Assembly: GCF_002113375.1 (NCBI RefSeq)
Contig: NZ_NEHO01000014.1
Location: forward strand, 95,663 to 159,662
DNA length: 64,000 bases
Direction of reading: 5' to 3'
Source: Pseudomonas sp. R37(2017)
Lineage (GTDB): Bacteria > Pseudomonadota > Gammaproteobacteria > Pseudomonadales > Pseudomonadaceae
The position numbers were made by a program, and so were the translations under genes. Shown here one piece after another: positions 1-9,143 of the stretch (positions are counted from its first letter, which is position 1; each line of letters opens with the position of its first letter). The notes under the pieces are model-generated. The model ran no database searches and was not told where the DNA came from. It worked only from the letters and a program-made list of their open reading frames with translations.

Positions 1-575
1 ATAAAGCCCGGCGTGGAGCGGGTGTGCACGGGTTTTTTGCCCCAGGCCCTGGCCGTGTCGTACAGGCATTCGGCGAGCGCCGGATCGCTGGCCAGCCCGG
101 AGACGATTTCCACCAGCGCCATCACCGGCGCCGGGTTGAAGAAATGCAGGCCGAGCAGGCGCTGCGGCCGTTGCAGTTGCGCGGCGATGCTGGTGATCGA
201 CAGCGACGAGGTGTTGCTGGCCAGGATGCAGTGTTCACCGCAGATGTCTTCCAGCTGGCGAAACAGGGCGCGCTTGACCTCGAGGTTCTCGACGATGGCC
301 TCGATGATCAGGTCGCAATCGGCCAGGGCTTCGATGGCTTCCACCGCTTGCAGGCGGGCAACGGTGGCGCTGCGGGATTCGGCGGACAGCTTGCCGTTCT
401 CGACGCGCTTGCCCAGTTGCCGGTCGATGCCTTCGATGGCCCGGGCGGCAGCGCCAGGGCGATTGTCCAGCAGCAGTACCGGATGACCGGCCTGTGCCGC
501 GACCTGAGCAATCCCTGCGCCCATTGCGCCGGCGCCGATCACCGCGATGCGTTCAGTTTTGTTCAGTGCAGTCAT
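1..575 (-). CDS. paaH: 3-hydroxyacyl-CoA dehydrogenase of phenylacetate degradation (partial)
   Basis: N-terminal 191 residues of a gene that leaves the window at base 1. The product starts with the dinucleotide-binding fold signature VIGAGAMGAGIA, followed by the conserved ASNTSSLSIT and HFFNPAP motifs of NAD-dependent 3-hydroxyacyl-CoA dehydrogenases. In the paa pathway this enzyme oxidises 3-hydroxyadipyl-CoA to 3-oxoadipyl-CoA in the cytoplasm. The start at 575 lies 3 bases after the stop codon of paaG, so the two are surely co-transcribed and probably translationally coupled. The assignment to PaaH rather than a fatty-acid enzyme rests on its place behind paaF and paaG. Confidence 0.9.
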   Translation of the reverse strand, partial: MTALNKTERIAVIGAGAMGAGIAQVAAQAGHPVLLLDNRPGAAARAIEGIDRQLGKRVENGKLSAESRSATVARLQAVEAIEALADCDLIIEAIVENLEVKRALFRQLEDICGEHCILASNTSSLSITSIAAQLQRPQRLLGLHFFNPAPVMALVEIVSGLASDPALAECLYDTARAWGKKPVHTRSTPGF

Positions 576-578
576 GAC

Positions 579-1370
579 TCAGCGCCCCTTGAAGCTTGGG
601 GTGCGTTTTTCCATGAAGGCGCCGACGCCTTCGCGGTAATCCTCGCTGCGCCCGGCCAGGCGCTGCAGGTCGCGCTCCAGCTCGAGCTGTTCGTCGAAGC
701 TGTTGCTCAGGCTGGCATTGAGGCTGCGCTTGATCAGGGCCAGGCCGTAGGTCGGCTGAGTGGCGAGGTGCCGGGCCAGTTTCAGGGCTTCGTCGCGCAA
801 ATCGGCGTCGTCGACACACTGGTAAATCAAGCCCCATTGCTCGGCCTGTTCTGCGCTCAGGCGATTGCCGAGCAAGGCCAAAGCCTTGGCGCGGGCCATG
901 CCGACCAGGCGCGGCAGGGTCCAGGTACCACCGGAATCGGGGATCAGGCCGATCTTGCAGAACGCCTGGATGAAGCTTGCCGAACGGGCTGCCAGCACCA
1001 GGTCACAGGCCAGTGGGATGTTGGCGCCGGCACCGGCGGCAACGCCGTTGACCGCGCAGATCACCGGCAGCGGCAGGTCGCGCAACTGGCGGATCAGTGG
1101 GTTGTAGAACTTCTCGATGGACTCGCCCAGGTCCGGTACGGCGCTGCCTGGCGCGACATTGCGGTCGCTCAGATCCTGCCCGGCGCAGAAACCACGGCCT
1201 TCGCCGGTCAGCAGCAACACGCGCACGTCCGGGTTTTGTCGCACTTGCTTGAGTGCTTCCTTCACTTCGCCATGCATCTGGGTGTTGAAGCTGTTGAGCT
1301 GGTCCGGACGGTTGAGGCTGAGCAGGGCGACGCCAGCATCGATGGAAAACAGGATGTGTTCGAAGTTCAT
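579..1370 (-). CDS. paaG: Ring-epoxide isomerase PaaG (crotonase family)
   Basis: A 263-residue crotonase. PaaG isomerises ring-1,2-epoxyphenylacetyl-CoA to the oxepin form and later acts as a double-bond isomerase in the same route. The oxyanion-hole motifs are present (GRGFCAGQD near residue 60, and NGVAAGAGAN near 108). The two catalytic glutamates of hydratases are absent, while the PDSGG motif supplies the aspartate used by PaaG isomerases. It lies between paaF and paaH on the same strand, 51 bases downstream of paaF. Family known from established work; specific function inferred from motif and operon. Confidence 0.92.
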   Translation of the reverse strand: MNFEHILFSIDAGVALLSLNRPDQLNSFNTQMHGEVKEALKQVRQNPDVRVLLLTGEGRGFCAGQDLSDRNVAPGSAVPDLGESIEKFYNPLIRQLRDLPLPVICAVNGVAAGAGANIPLACDLVLAARSASFIQAFCKIGLIPDSGGTWTLPRLVGMARAKALALLGNRLSAEQAEQWGLIYQCVDDADLRDEALKLARHLATQPTYGLALIKRSLNASLSNSFDEQLELERDLQRLAGRSEDYREGVGAFMEKRTPSFKGR

Positions 1371-1421
1371 GGTCTTGGCGTTCTCTTGGCAGTCGTTCGA
1401 ATTCGGATTTCAGTGGTCGCT

Positions 1422-2195
1422 TTATTGCCCGGTGAAAGTCGGGCTGCGCTTTTCCTGGAAGGCGGCAATGCCTTCATCGCGGTCGCGGGTGCCGGCCAGC
1501 ACGGTGAAGGCATGGCGCTCGAAGCGCAGGCCGCTGGCCAGGTCGGTGTCCATGGCCTTGAGCAGCGCCTCCTTGGCCAGGCGCACCGCCAGCGGCGCCT
1601 TGGCGGCAATGCCGCGGGCGATGTGCAGGGCGCGCTCGACGGTGAATTCCGGCTGGGTCACTTCGCTGACCAGGCCGGCGCGTTGGGCCTGGCGGGCGTC
1701 GATCGGCTCGCCGGTGAGCACCATCTGCATGGCCATGGATTTACCGACGGCGCGCAGCAGGCGTTGAGTGCCACCGGCGCCGGGCATGATTCCGAGGTTG
1801 ATTTCCGGCTGGCCGAAGCGGGCGTCTTCACCGGCAATGATGATGTCGGCGTGCATTGCCAGTTCGCAGCCACCGCCGAGGGCGAAGCCGTTGACGGCGG
1901 CGATCAGCGGCTTGCTGAAGCGGGTGATGGCTTGCCAGGAGGCCTGGCGCGGGTCATCGAGGATGCCGACCAGGTTGCGTTCGGCCATTTCCTTGATGTC
2001 GGCGCCGGCGGCGAAGGCCTTGCGGCTGCCGGTGAGGACCACGGCGCGGGTGTCCGGGTCGGCTTGCGCGGCATTCAGTTCATCGGCCAGCTCGCCCAGT
2101 AACCCGGTGGTCAAGGCGTTCAGGGCTTGCGGGCGCTGCAGGGTAATCAGGCGAACGCCAGGCTCGATCAGTTCGACGGTCAGGGTCAGAGGCAT
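1422..2195 (-). CDS. paaF: 2,3-dehydroadipyl-CoA hydratase PaaF (crotonase family)
   Basis: A 257-residue enoyl-CoA hydratase. It carries AFAAGADIKEM and NGFALGGGCELAM for the oxyanion hole and first catalytic glutamate, and the PEINLGIMPGAGG segment with the second glutamate. In the phenylacetate pathway PaaF hydrates 2,3-dehydroadipyl-CoA to the substrate of PaaH. I chose the ATG at 2195, giving the usual start MPLTLTVEL. An upstream in-frame start at 2273 would add 26 residues of low-complexity sequence unlike the family. This is the first gene of the leftward paa operon and faces paaY across a 348-base control region. Confidence 0.92.
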   Translation of the reverse strand: MPLTLTVELIEPGVRLITLQRPQALNALTTGLLGELADELNAAQADPDTRAVVLTGSRKAFAAGADIKEMAERNLVGILDDPRQASWQAITRFSKPLIAAVNGFALGGGCELAMHADIIIAGEDARFGQPEINLGIMPGAGGTQRLLRAVGKSMAMQMVLTGEPIDARQAQRAGLVSEVTQPEFTVERALHIARGIAAKAPLAVRLAKEALLKAMDTDLASGLRFERHAFTVLAGTRDRDEGIAAFQEKRSPTFTGQ

Positions 2196-2543
2196 GGCGG
2201 ATGCCCTCACGGTGCTGGCTCGGCGTGGTGCCGGCTCGTTATTGGATCGGCCGCAGGGGCCGGTTTTGCCCAAGTATAGCTATAACGTGATACGCAAACG
2301 CAATACAAAAATAGATTTAATGTGTCCTTTTTGTGGTGTTTTTGATTTTGATCTCCCCTGGATCATAGGTGCGTATTGAGGGTTTTCCCCAGTGTTTGCT
2401 GGGTTTTATCCGATTTTTTGCGGCCTGTTTACATTCGTCGGAAAGCGCTGTTTCAAGTGATACGCTTTTTAGTCTTTGTGCTTGTAAAAGTGATGTGATA
2501 CAAAATAAGTCATTATTTGCATCGCTTTGTGAAGGACGCTTCC
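2196..2543. promoter_or_regulatory. Divergent paaF/paaY control region with three GTGATAC repeats
   Basis: This gene-free stretch is AT-rich compared with its flanks. It contains GTGATACG at 2287-2294, GTGATACG at 2457-2464 and GTGATAC at 2495-2501, all on the plus strand. Each resembles the core TGATTCG half-site reported for the E. coli repressor PaaX. One copy sits close to the paaF start and two sit just ahead of paaY, as expected if PaaX, encoded next door, silences both transcripts until phenylacetyl-CoA appears. The repeats are seen directly; the role is inferred. The bases between them show no convincing ORF. Confidence 0.5.
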
Positions 2544-3140
2544 ATGACCTGCTACAGCCTCGATGGCCTGACTCCGGTGGTTGACCCCAGTGCTTATGTG
2601 CACCCGTCCGCCGTATTGATCGGTGACGTGATCATCGGCCCCCATTGCTATGTCGGTCCGCTGGCCAGCCTGCGCGGGGACTTCGGGCGGATCGTGCTGG
2701 AGGAGGGCGCCAATGTGCAGGACACCTGCGTGATGCACGGCTTCCCCGACAGCGACACGGTGGTCGAGCGCAACGGCCACATCGGCCACGGCGCAGTACT
2801 GCACGGCTGCCGGATCGGTGCCGACGCCTTGGTGGGCATGAACGCGGTGGTGATGGACAACGCCCGGATCGGTCCGCGGTCATTCGTTTCGGCGGCGGCG
2901 TTCGTCAAGGCCGGCTTCGAATGCCCGGAGCAGTCGCTGGTCATGGGCGCACCGGCCAGCATCAAGCGCAGCCTCAGCGATCAGGAAGTGGCGTGGAAGC
3001 AGGCGGGCACGCGTGAGTACCAGGCATTGGCCAAGCGTTGCCTCACGCAGATGCGGGTGTGCGAACCACTGAGCGAACCGGAAGCCGATCGCCCGCGCCT
3101 CAGCGACAGGGGGTTGCGGCCAAAAGGCACGATTTTGTGA
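2544..3140 (+). CDS. paaY: PaaY hexapeptide-repeat thioesterase
   Basis: A 198-residue left-handed beta-helix protein: repeated hexapeptides run from about residue 10 to 145 (for example GDVIIG, IGHGAV, IGADALVG, IGPRSF). The gamma-carbonic-anhydrase-like RGDFG segment is present near residue 50. PaaY proteins are trimeric thioesterases that relieve CoA trapping when the pathway forms toxic dead-end thioesters. The ATG at 2544 gives the usual start MTCYSLDG; an upstream start at 2517 would add nine unrelated residues. It is divergent from paaF and precedes paaX on the same strand, a typical arrangement. The last 40 residues are charged and outside the helix. Confidence 0.92.
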   Translation: MTCYSLDGLTPVVDPSAYVHPSAVLIGDVIIGPHCYVGPLASLRGDFGRIVLEEGANVQDTCVMHGFPDSDTVVERNGHIGHGAVLHGCRIGADALVGMNAVVMDNARIGPRSFVSAAAFVKAGFECPEQSLVMGAPASIKRSLSDQEVAWKQAGTREYQALAKRCLTQMRVCEPLSEPEADRPRLSDRGLRPKGTIL

Positions 3141-3152
3141 ACACTACCTTCC

Positions 3153-3247
3153 CCTGTGGGAGCGAGCCTGCTCGCGAAAGCGGCGGGTCAGTCACCACAG
3201 ATGTTGGTTGTCAGACCGATTCGCGAGCAGGCTCGCTCCCACAAGGG
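3153..3247. repeat. REP doublet (type A arms)
   Basis: Two inverted arms with the core GGGAGCGAGCCTGCTCGCGA at 3155-3175 and its complement at 3221-3241, separated by about 45 bases. It lies between paaY and paaX and may act as a transcription attenuator or stabilise the paaY message. Confidence 0.85.
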
Positions 3248-3306
3248 GATGCGATTAACTCGCAGACATTCGGTATATTCCTTTTCTTTTTTTGCACGGA
3301 ACGCCC

Positions 3307-4230
3307 ATGTCGTCCCTGACTCCCTTGAACCATCTGATTACCCGCTTCCAGGAGCAGACGCCGATCCGCGCCAGCTCCTTGATCATCACGTTGTACGGGG
3401 ATGCCATCGAACCCCATGGCGGCACCGTGTGGCTGGGCAGCCTGATTCAATTGCTCGAACCGATCGGCATCAACGAGCGGCTGATCCGCACCTCGATTTT
3501 TCGCCTGACCAAGGAAGGCTGGCTGACCGCCGAGAAAGTCGGTCGTCGTAGCTATTACAGCCTGACCGGCACCGGTCGCCGCCGTTTCGACAAGGCCTTC
3601 AAGCGGGTCTACAGCACCACGATGCCGGCCTGGGACGGTTCCTGGTGCCTGGTTTTGCTCTCGCAATTGACCCAGGACAAACGCAAACAGGTGCGCGAGG
3701 AACTGGAGTGGCAAGGCTTCGGCGCGATTTCGCCGGCGGTGCTGGCCTGTCCGCGCAGCGACCGCTCCGATGTCAACGCGACCCTGCTCGACCTCGGCGT
3801 CCAGGAAGACACCATCGTCTTCGAAACCACGGCCCAGGACGTTCTGGCCTCCAAGGCCCTGCGCCTGCAAGTGCGCGAGAGCTGGAACATCGAGGAACTG
3901 GCCGCGCACTACAGCGAGTTCATCCAGTTGTTCCGGCCGCTGTGGCAAGCCCTGCGCGAGCAGGAAAACCTGCAACCGGCCGACTGCTTCCTGGCGCGGG
4001 TGCTGTTGATTCACGAGTACCGCAAGCTGCTGCTGCGCGACCCGCAACTGCCGGACGAGTTGCTGCCCGGCGATTGGGAGGGCCGCGCCGCCCGCCAGTT
4101 GTGCCGCAACATTTACCGTTTGATTTATGCCAAGGCCGAAGAATGGCTGAACGCTGCCCTGGAAACGGCCGACGGCCCGTTGCCGGATGTCGGTGAAAGC
4201 TTCTATCGGCGTTTCGGCGGACTGAAATAG
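3307..4230 (+). CDS. paaX: Phenylacetate pathway repressor PaaX
   Basis: A 307-residue protein with the PaaX architecture: an N-terminal winged helix (residues about 10-85, including the RTSIFRLTKEGWL recognition region and the basic GRRSYYSLT wing), a central domain, and the C-terminal domain containing the LPDELLPGDWEGRAA segment. PaaX represses the paa operons and releases DNA on binding phenylacetyl-CoA. I took the ATG at 3307, giving MSSLTPLN; the start at 3292 adds five residues. No strong ribosome site is visible, so translation may be weak, which would suit a repressor. The REP doublet upstream separates it from paaY, so it may have its own promoter. Confidence 0.93.
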   Translation: MSSLTPLNHLITRFQEQTPIRASSLIITLYGDAIEPHGGTVWLGSLIQLLEPIGINERLIRTSIFRLTKEGWLTAEKVGRRSYYSLTGTGRRRFDKAFKRVYSTTMPAWDGSWCLVLLSQLTQDKRKQVREELEWQGFGAISPAVLACPRSDRSDVNATLLDLGVQEDTIVFETTAQDVLASKALRLQVRESWNIEELAAHYSEFIQLFRPLWQALREQENLQPADCFLARVLLIHEYRKLLLRDPQLPDELLPGDWEGRAARQLCRNIYRLIYAKAEEWLNAALETADGPLPDVGESFYRRFGGLK

Positions 4231-4330
4231 CACGTCATTGTTCAGGGACTGGTGCGGTTCAGGAGACTCGAAGCATCCGATGTCGTGCGGATTGACGTAG
4301 ACAATAAAAAAAACCTGCGTGAGGCCTGAC

Positions 4331-5245
4331 ATGATTTCTACAACAGCACAGCGCCATGATGGGTTCGACCAGTGGATCCATCAGATCAACCAGATCTGTG
4401 GCGCCTTCAACGCACAACCCCTGGGCGGCGAATTTGCCGGGCGCATCCGCGAATACCAGAACGATGCGCTCAAGCTCAGCTTTGTCGACGCGTGCCAGGC
4501 GCGTTTGTACCGTACGCCCCATGAGGTGGCGGCAGGCGAGGGCGGCAAGTATTTCGCGGTGTTCCAGCTCGACGGCACGGCGGGCATGGCCCAGGGTGAC
4601 AGCAAGGTCTTGCTGTCCCCTGGTGACATCACGCTGATCGATGCCTCGCGGCCCAGCGATTTCACCTATGGCGAAAACTCCCGGCAGTTGTCGTTGATCC
4701 TGCCGTATCAACTGGTCGAACAAACCCTGCGTTTCAATCAGGTCAAGTGCGGCCACCGGATTGCCGCCACTTCGCCCATCGCCATGCTCTCGCACCGGTT
4801 GATCCTCGAGGCTACCCGTCAGCAGCACCTGACCCGACAGGAAAGCGAAGCGACCCTGGAGGCGATCGTCAGCCTGCTGCGCCCGGCGATCAGCCAGGTC
4901 GAGGATGGTGAAGACGCCCATGAGCGCATCTTCCGCAAGACCCTCGCTTGCATCGACGAACACATTCGCTCCGAAGACCTGTGCCCGGAATGGCTGGCAC
5001 GGGAAGTCGGCATGTCCACCCGGGGCCTGTACCGGATGTTTGCCAAGAAGGGCCTGGTGGTGGCGCGCTACATCAAGAACCGCCGCCTGGACCTGTGCGC
5101 CGAATCCCTGCGCCGCTCAGGCCGGGAGGAGAAGTTGTCGGTGCTGGGGTATTCGTGGGGGTTTTCCGATTCGAGCTATTTCTCGACGGCATTCAAGTCG
5201 CGCTTCGGCATTGCGCCGGGGGAGTATCGCAAGCGGCATGCTTGA
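4331..5245 (+). CDS. feaR: AraC-family activator FeaR
   Basis: A 304-residue regulator with an AraC-type ligand/dimer domain (residues about 1-180) and a C-terminal pair of helix-turn-helices containing LAREVGMSTRGLYRMF and the closing GFSDSSYFSTAFKSRFGIAPGEYR. The N-terminal DGFDQWIHQIN segment and overall length match FeaR, which activates the amine oxidase and phenylacetaldehyde dehydrogenase genes in response to aromatic amines. It converges with tynA, its expected target, and follows paaX. The ATG at 4331 has a GTGAGG-like ribosome site; a GTG at 4319 is the alternative. No feaB is in the window, so that target must lie elsewhere if present. Confidence 0.88.
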   Translation: MISTTAQRHDGFDQWIHQINQICGAFNAQPLGGEFAGRIREYQNDALKLSFVDACQARLYRTPHEVAAGEGGKYFAVFQLDGTAGMAQGDSKVLLSPGDITLIDASRPSDFTYGENSRQLSLILPYQLVEQTLRFNQVKCGHRIAATSPIAMLSHRLILEATRQQHLTRQESEATLEAIVSLLRPAISQVEDGEDAHERIFRKTLACIDEHIRSEDLCPEWLAREVGMSTRGLYRMFAKKGLVVARYIKNRRLDLCAESLRRSGREEKLSVLGYSWGFSDSSYFSTAFKSRFGIAPGEYRKRHA

Positions 5246-5270
5246 TGAGTTTTCATGAACACCGGAAGCC

Positions 5271-5313
5271 CTGTAGGAGCGGGTGCCCGCTTGCGGCATG
5301 CTCGCTCCTACAG
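5271..5313. repeat. REP element, single imperfect palindrome
   Basis: A lone copy beginning CTGTAGGAGCGGGTGCCCGC and ending GCTCGCTCCTACAG, in the convergent gap between feaR and tynA. Its position suits a bidirectional transcription stop, though there is no T-run. Confidence 0.75.
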
Positions 5314-5327
5314 GTTTTGTGTGTGCC

Positions 5328-7616
5328 TTATTTCGGTGCGTTGAGGTTCAACGTTGGCGTTTCATCGAAGAAGTTCCACGGCTTCAACAGCACGTGCACC
5401 CATTCGGTCGGCATGATCGGCCATTCCTCGGCGCGGGCGATGTGGGTGGTGCCGGTGGTCAGCCAGACCACATTGTCGGTGTTCTCGATGGATTGGTTGT
5501 CCTGGGTGAATTGTCCCAGGCCCGAGTCCTTGTCCGAGCGGTTCGGGTACTTGCCTTCCGGGTACTTTTCCTCGGGGTTGTATTGGGTCACCCACAATTG
5601 CTTGTCCATGAAACTCAGGCGGTGGTAGAGCCATTCGTCCTTGCCGAAGTTGGCGCCCTTGGCCACCGGGTGCGTGCCGCCGGCATAAGGAATCAGTTGG
5701 TAGGAAACCGGGTTGCCGACCTTGTTTTCCTTGCTGAAGTTGCTCAGCAGGCGCACGGTCGACGGGTCGAATTTCTGCGCCGCCTGTTGCTCGGTACCGA
5801 CCACTTTGGTTTCGGTCTGCATGGTGCTGGTGCGCGGGCCGCCACGGTCGTTGGGCAGCACCACCGGGTTCACTTCCACCAGTGAGTTCTGCTCGCCGTC
5901 CACGTCCATGTCGAGGCGGAAGTTGTAGATGTGCTGGTGCGTGGTGCCGACGATGTTGTGATCGAGCAGGGTGCCGTAGCGGGTGTCTTCCTTGGCGGTG
6001 TCTTCGTGCATGGTTTTCGATTTCACGCCCTTGACCGCTTCGATACCGGTGGCGCCGGCATCGATGCCGATGGTGCCGTTCTGCTGGAAGACCCAGTCGA
6101 CGATGTAGTCGTAGTTGCCCACGGTGCTGATCCAGCGCACCACCAGTTCACGACGCTCGGTGCTGAGGTTGGGCTGGCCCATTTCCTGGTGTTTGTATTC
6201 CGGCCCGGCGTAGCGCTCGAACACCGCCATGGCGCGCGGGATAGAAGTGGGTGCACCGGTGTAGTCGGCGATGGTGGCGTCCAGCAGCACGGCGTTTTGC
6301 GGGGCGTCTTTGCCACGGGCAATCGGTGAAGTCAGGGTCCCCATGCCGTAGTCGCCGGAGTCGAGGTAGGCCTTGAAGTACCAGCCGACATCCGGGTCGC
6401 CGTAAGGCACGATCATGCCGCCCAGCGAGCCTTCGTACATGATTTTGCGTTTCTTGCCCTTGTCGTCGTAGGTGACGGTGGACAGGATCGGGCCGACCCG
6501 CGAATCGAGGCGAACGTGGAAGTCCCAGTTCTGCCAGTGAATGCTGTTGCCGCTGATGGTGTAGTTCTTGCCCTCGGGCTCGGTGATCTCCAGCGGTTTG
6601 ACAGAGGCGCCCTGGCGTCCGCGAGCGTCATACGGCGTCGGCTTCATCGGCACCGGAATGAGCGCATCGTCTTCGATCTTGATCAGTTTCTTCTGTTCCA
6701 GGTCGACAATCGCCACCAGGCCTTCGATCGGGTGCGCCCAGTAGTTGCCGTCGTCGGTGTTGAGGTAGCTGACGATTTTCAGCAGGCGCTTGTCTTGCGC
6801 CAGGCCGTCCTTGCCGTCGAAGTAACCGACGGTCAGCGGCGTGGCCACGACCTTCTTCACGTCATTGATGCCACGCTTGGCCAGGGCCTGGGCGTATTCC
6901 GGGCTGGCCTCGACGGCCGACTGCACCGTGGCGAAATCGTCCAGCAGCACCATGCCGTGGGCGCCTTCGATCGGCTTCCAGGACTTGAGCACCCTGGCGT
7001 CGAGATCGACCAGGGCTTCGATCACGTGCTTGCCGTCGAGCACCACGATCGAGGCCTCACGGGGCTGGGCGACTTTCTGCCCGGTAAGCGCGAAGTTCCA
7101 CACCTGATCCTTTGGCGGCTGCTTGACCGAGACTTCGGTGAAACGGAAACCGGGCTTGTAGTTTTCCGATTGCTTGACGATGTCCACGGCCGTGGTGATT
7201 TCCGCCGCGCTCAGGGGGTTGAGCGGGTTGGGGCGGGTCTCGACGACGAAGGTCTTGTCCAGCCCGGACTGGAACACCTGGTTGATGAAGTCGGTGGACA
7301 TGAACGCGGTGTGGTCCTTGAACACCACCGGTACCGTCAACTCGATACGCTTGCCGTTGAGCATCGCCACTTTGCTGTTGGGCTTGACCTTGAGATAGAC
7401 CCCGTCCTTGGCAATGGTGAACAGGTTGGCGTAGTCGTCCCATTTTACCGTGGCGCCAAATTCCTCAAGACCGGCCTGCAGCGGCACCATGTCGGCGTGA
7501 CCGCCGTGGGCCTGGGCCGTGTTCGCCCAGAAAGGCAGGCCGAGGGTGCTCAGGGTGATGGCCAGGGCCAGGCGGGCAAGCGGGGTTCTTTTGGGCGATG
7601 CTTTGGAGCTGAACAT
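5328..7616 (-). CDS. tynA: Periplasmic copper amine oxidase (tyramine/phenylethylamine oxidase)
   Basis: A 762-residue secreted enzyme that converts primary aromatic amines with oxygen to aldehyde, ammonia and hydrogen peroxide. A signal peptide ends near residue 36 (ANTAQA). Two small N-terminal domains follow, then the large catalytic domain. The tyrosine converted to topaquinone is Tyr502 in NYDY. The catalytic base is Asp419 in YLDSGDYG. The copper ligands are His560 and His562 (THQH) and His725 (TGTTHIARAEEWP). All key residues are intact and the length matches E. coli TynA. It converges with feaR. Its product phenylacetaldehyde, after oxidation, feeds the paa genes at the left of the window. 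Confidence 0.95.
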   Translation of the reverse strand: MFSSKASPKRTPLARLALAITLSTLGLPFWANTAQAHGGHADMVPLQAGLEEFGATVKWDDYANLFTIAKDGVYLKVKPNSKVAMLNGKRIELTVPVVFKDHTAFMSTDFINQVFQSGLDKTFVVETRPNPLNPLSAAEITTAVDIVKQSENYKPGFRFTEVSVKQPPKDQVWNFALTGQKVAQPREASIVVLDGKHVIEALVDLDARVLKSWKPIEGAHGMVLLDDFATVQSAVEASPEYAQALAKRGINDVKKVVATPLTVGYFDGKDGLAQDKRLLKIVSYLNTDDGNYWAHPIEGLVAIVDLEQKKLIKIEDDALIPVPMKPTPYDARGRQGASVKPLEITEPEGKNYTISGNSIHWQNWDFHVRLDSRVGPILSTVTYDDKGKKRKIMYEGSLGGMIVPYGDPDVGWYFKAYLDSGDYGMGTLTSPIARGKDAPQNAVLLDATIADYTGAPTSIPRAMAVFERYAGPEYKHQEMGQPNLSTERRELVVRWISTVGNYDYIVDWVFQQNGTIGIDAGATGIEAVKGVKSKTMHEDTAKEDTRYGTLLDHNIVGTTHQHIYNFRLDMDVDGEQNSLVEVNPVVLPNDRGGPRTSTMQTETKVVGTEQQAAQKFDPSTVRLLSNFSKENKVGNPVSYQLIPYAGGTHPVAKGANFGKDEWLYHRLSFMDKQLWVTQYNPEEKYPEGKYPNRSDKDSGLGQFTQDNQSIENTDNVVWLTTGTTHIARAEEWPIMPTEWVHVLLKPWNFFDETPTLNLNAPK

Positions 7617-7778
7617 GTGTGAATTCCTGGGGAAAAGCCGGATACGGGCATTCCTGCACTCTGTTACATCTCGTCAATGGATGCTTTTGAATGCCTGCCA
7701 GATTTCTTTGGTTGCGTGCCGCCATTGAGCTTTGCTGACGAAATGCACAATGGCAAGCGAACGAAGTGCCCGGTGGCA

Positions 7779-9125
7779 TCAAGATCGCTGCCGCAGCAAC
7801 ACTGCCAGGAGTGCCAGTGCGTTGGACAGGTCCTGGAAGGAGGGGCTGCCGAGGCAAAGTCGGATTCCGCTCGCCTGATCTTCCCGGTTTACCATCATGG
7901 ATTCGGGCGGGGTCAATTTAATACCGTTCGCCGCAGCGGCGGATATGAAGCGATCGGCGTCGTCGCGCTGCATCGGTAGCCAGATGTTGTAGGCGTCGGG
8001 ATGCGTGACAAGTTCGCTGGTTCCGAGAAGGGAAACGGCCAGGCTTGAACGCCGCCGCGCCTCATGGCGCAGATCCCGCTGGATCGAGGTGATCACGCCG
8101 CTGCTCAGCCAGTCCTCGACCACCGCGCACGACAGTGCCGACGGGGCCATCGGCAGGTCCTGCAGAAGCGCTTGCGCTGCGTCGCTCACTGCGGCCGGCA
8201 GTGCCAGCATGCCAATCTGCAACCCTGGGCCGAGCGACTTGGAGAGCCCGTTCACATGAAACGAGCGTTCAGGAGCCAATGCTGCCAGGGGGGGCAAACC
8301 AGGCGCGGACGCGGCATAAACGCCGTCCTCGATGATCCATGCACCTTCCTGGCGGCAAATATCCACAATGCACTGCCTGCGCTGTGCAGACAGGGTGGCG
8401 GTCGTGGGATTGTGCAGCGTCGGCGTGAGATAGACCGCCTTGCTGCCGATCGATGCGGCGTCACCGAGCGCCTGTGCAAGCGCTTGCGGCACCATCCCTT
8501 CGGCATCGATTTCGACACCTTGCATCCGATACCCCTTGCGCCGGGCCAGTGCGATGGCACCGGGATAGGTGATCCGTTCGGTCAGAATCAGCCCCTGGGG
8601 GCCGCAGGCGAGATCGAAGGCCAATGACAGCGCCTGGCGCGCGCCGCTGGTCAGCACCAGATGTGACGGGTCGACCATCAGACCCAGCGCTTCGAGCCAG
8701 CGGGCCAGAACACGACGGTGTTCCAGATGCCCGCCGGGCGGAGCATAAAGATTGAAATGGTCCGCATCGATCTTGCGCGCTATCCCCGTCAATGTCCGCG
8801 CCAGAACACGCGCGTTGAGCGTGGCCGGCGGCACGTTGGACGAGAGGTCGATTTGCCGGCCGTTGTGTGCCTGGTGGATCGCCACGAACGTTCCCCGGCC
8901 CTTGACGCTGCGTGTCAGGCCGCGCCGCTCGAGCACCGCATAGGCCTTCGTCACTGTGCCCAGACCGATCCCCAGTTTCCACGCAAGATCGCGATGGGCA
9001 GGCAGGCGATCGCCTCCCCTCAATCGCCCCTCGATGATGTCGTCGGCGAGAGCAAGCACCAGCCGTTCGGCGGCATTTGCCTCGATATTGGCAAGACGTG
9101 GAGTCCAGGGTGATTGCAGGAGCAC
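7779..9125 (-). CDS. MocR/GntR-family regulator with aminotransferase-like domain
   Basis: A 448-residue protein with an N-terminal GntR winged helix (GDRLPAHRDLAWKLGIGLGT region, then the wing GRGTFVAIH) joined to a fold-type-I aminotransferase domain. The PLP lysine lies in SKSLGPG and the cofactor-binding segment includes TSGARQAL and NPTTATL. MocR proteins bind PLP and use it to sense an amino compound, usually controlling a neighbouring divergent gene. An in-frame GTG at 9158 exists but falls inside a perfect palindrome. I prefer the GTG at 9125, preceded by CGAGG at good spacing. It diverges from the VOC-LysE-PhzF operon, its probable target. The ligand cannot be read from the sequence. 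Confidence 0.85.
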   Translation of the reverse strand: MLLQSPWTPRLANIEANAAERLVLALADDIIEGRLRGGDRLPAHRDLAWKLGIGLGTVTKAYAVLERRGLTRSVKGRGTFVAIHQAHNGRQIDLSSNVPPATLNARVLARTLTGIARKIDADHFNLYAPPGGHLEHRRVLARWLEALGLMVDPSHLVLTSGARQALSLAFDLACGPQGLILTERITYPGAIALARRKGYRMQGVEIDAEGMVPQALAQALGDAASIGSKAVYLTPTLHNPTTATLSAQRRQCIVDICRQEGAWIIEDGVYAASAPGLPPLAALAPERSFHVNGLSKSLGPGLQIGMLALPAAVSDAAQALLQDLPMAPSALSCAVVEDWLSSGVITSIQRDLRHEARRRSSLAVSLLGTSELVTHPDAYNIWLPMQRDDADRFISAAAANGIKLTPPESMMVNREDQASGIRLCLGSPSFQDLSNALALLAVLLRQRS

Positions 9126-9143
9126 CTTCGTAACCTCGATTAA

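Noticed and set aside
24..2102. 692-codon plus-strand open frame opposite paaF-paaG-paaH
   Set aside because: It is antisense to three genes with clear motifs, has no family resemblance and an aberrant Gln/Ala/Gly-rich composition; long antisense frames are common in GC-rich DNA.
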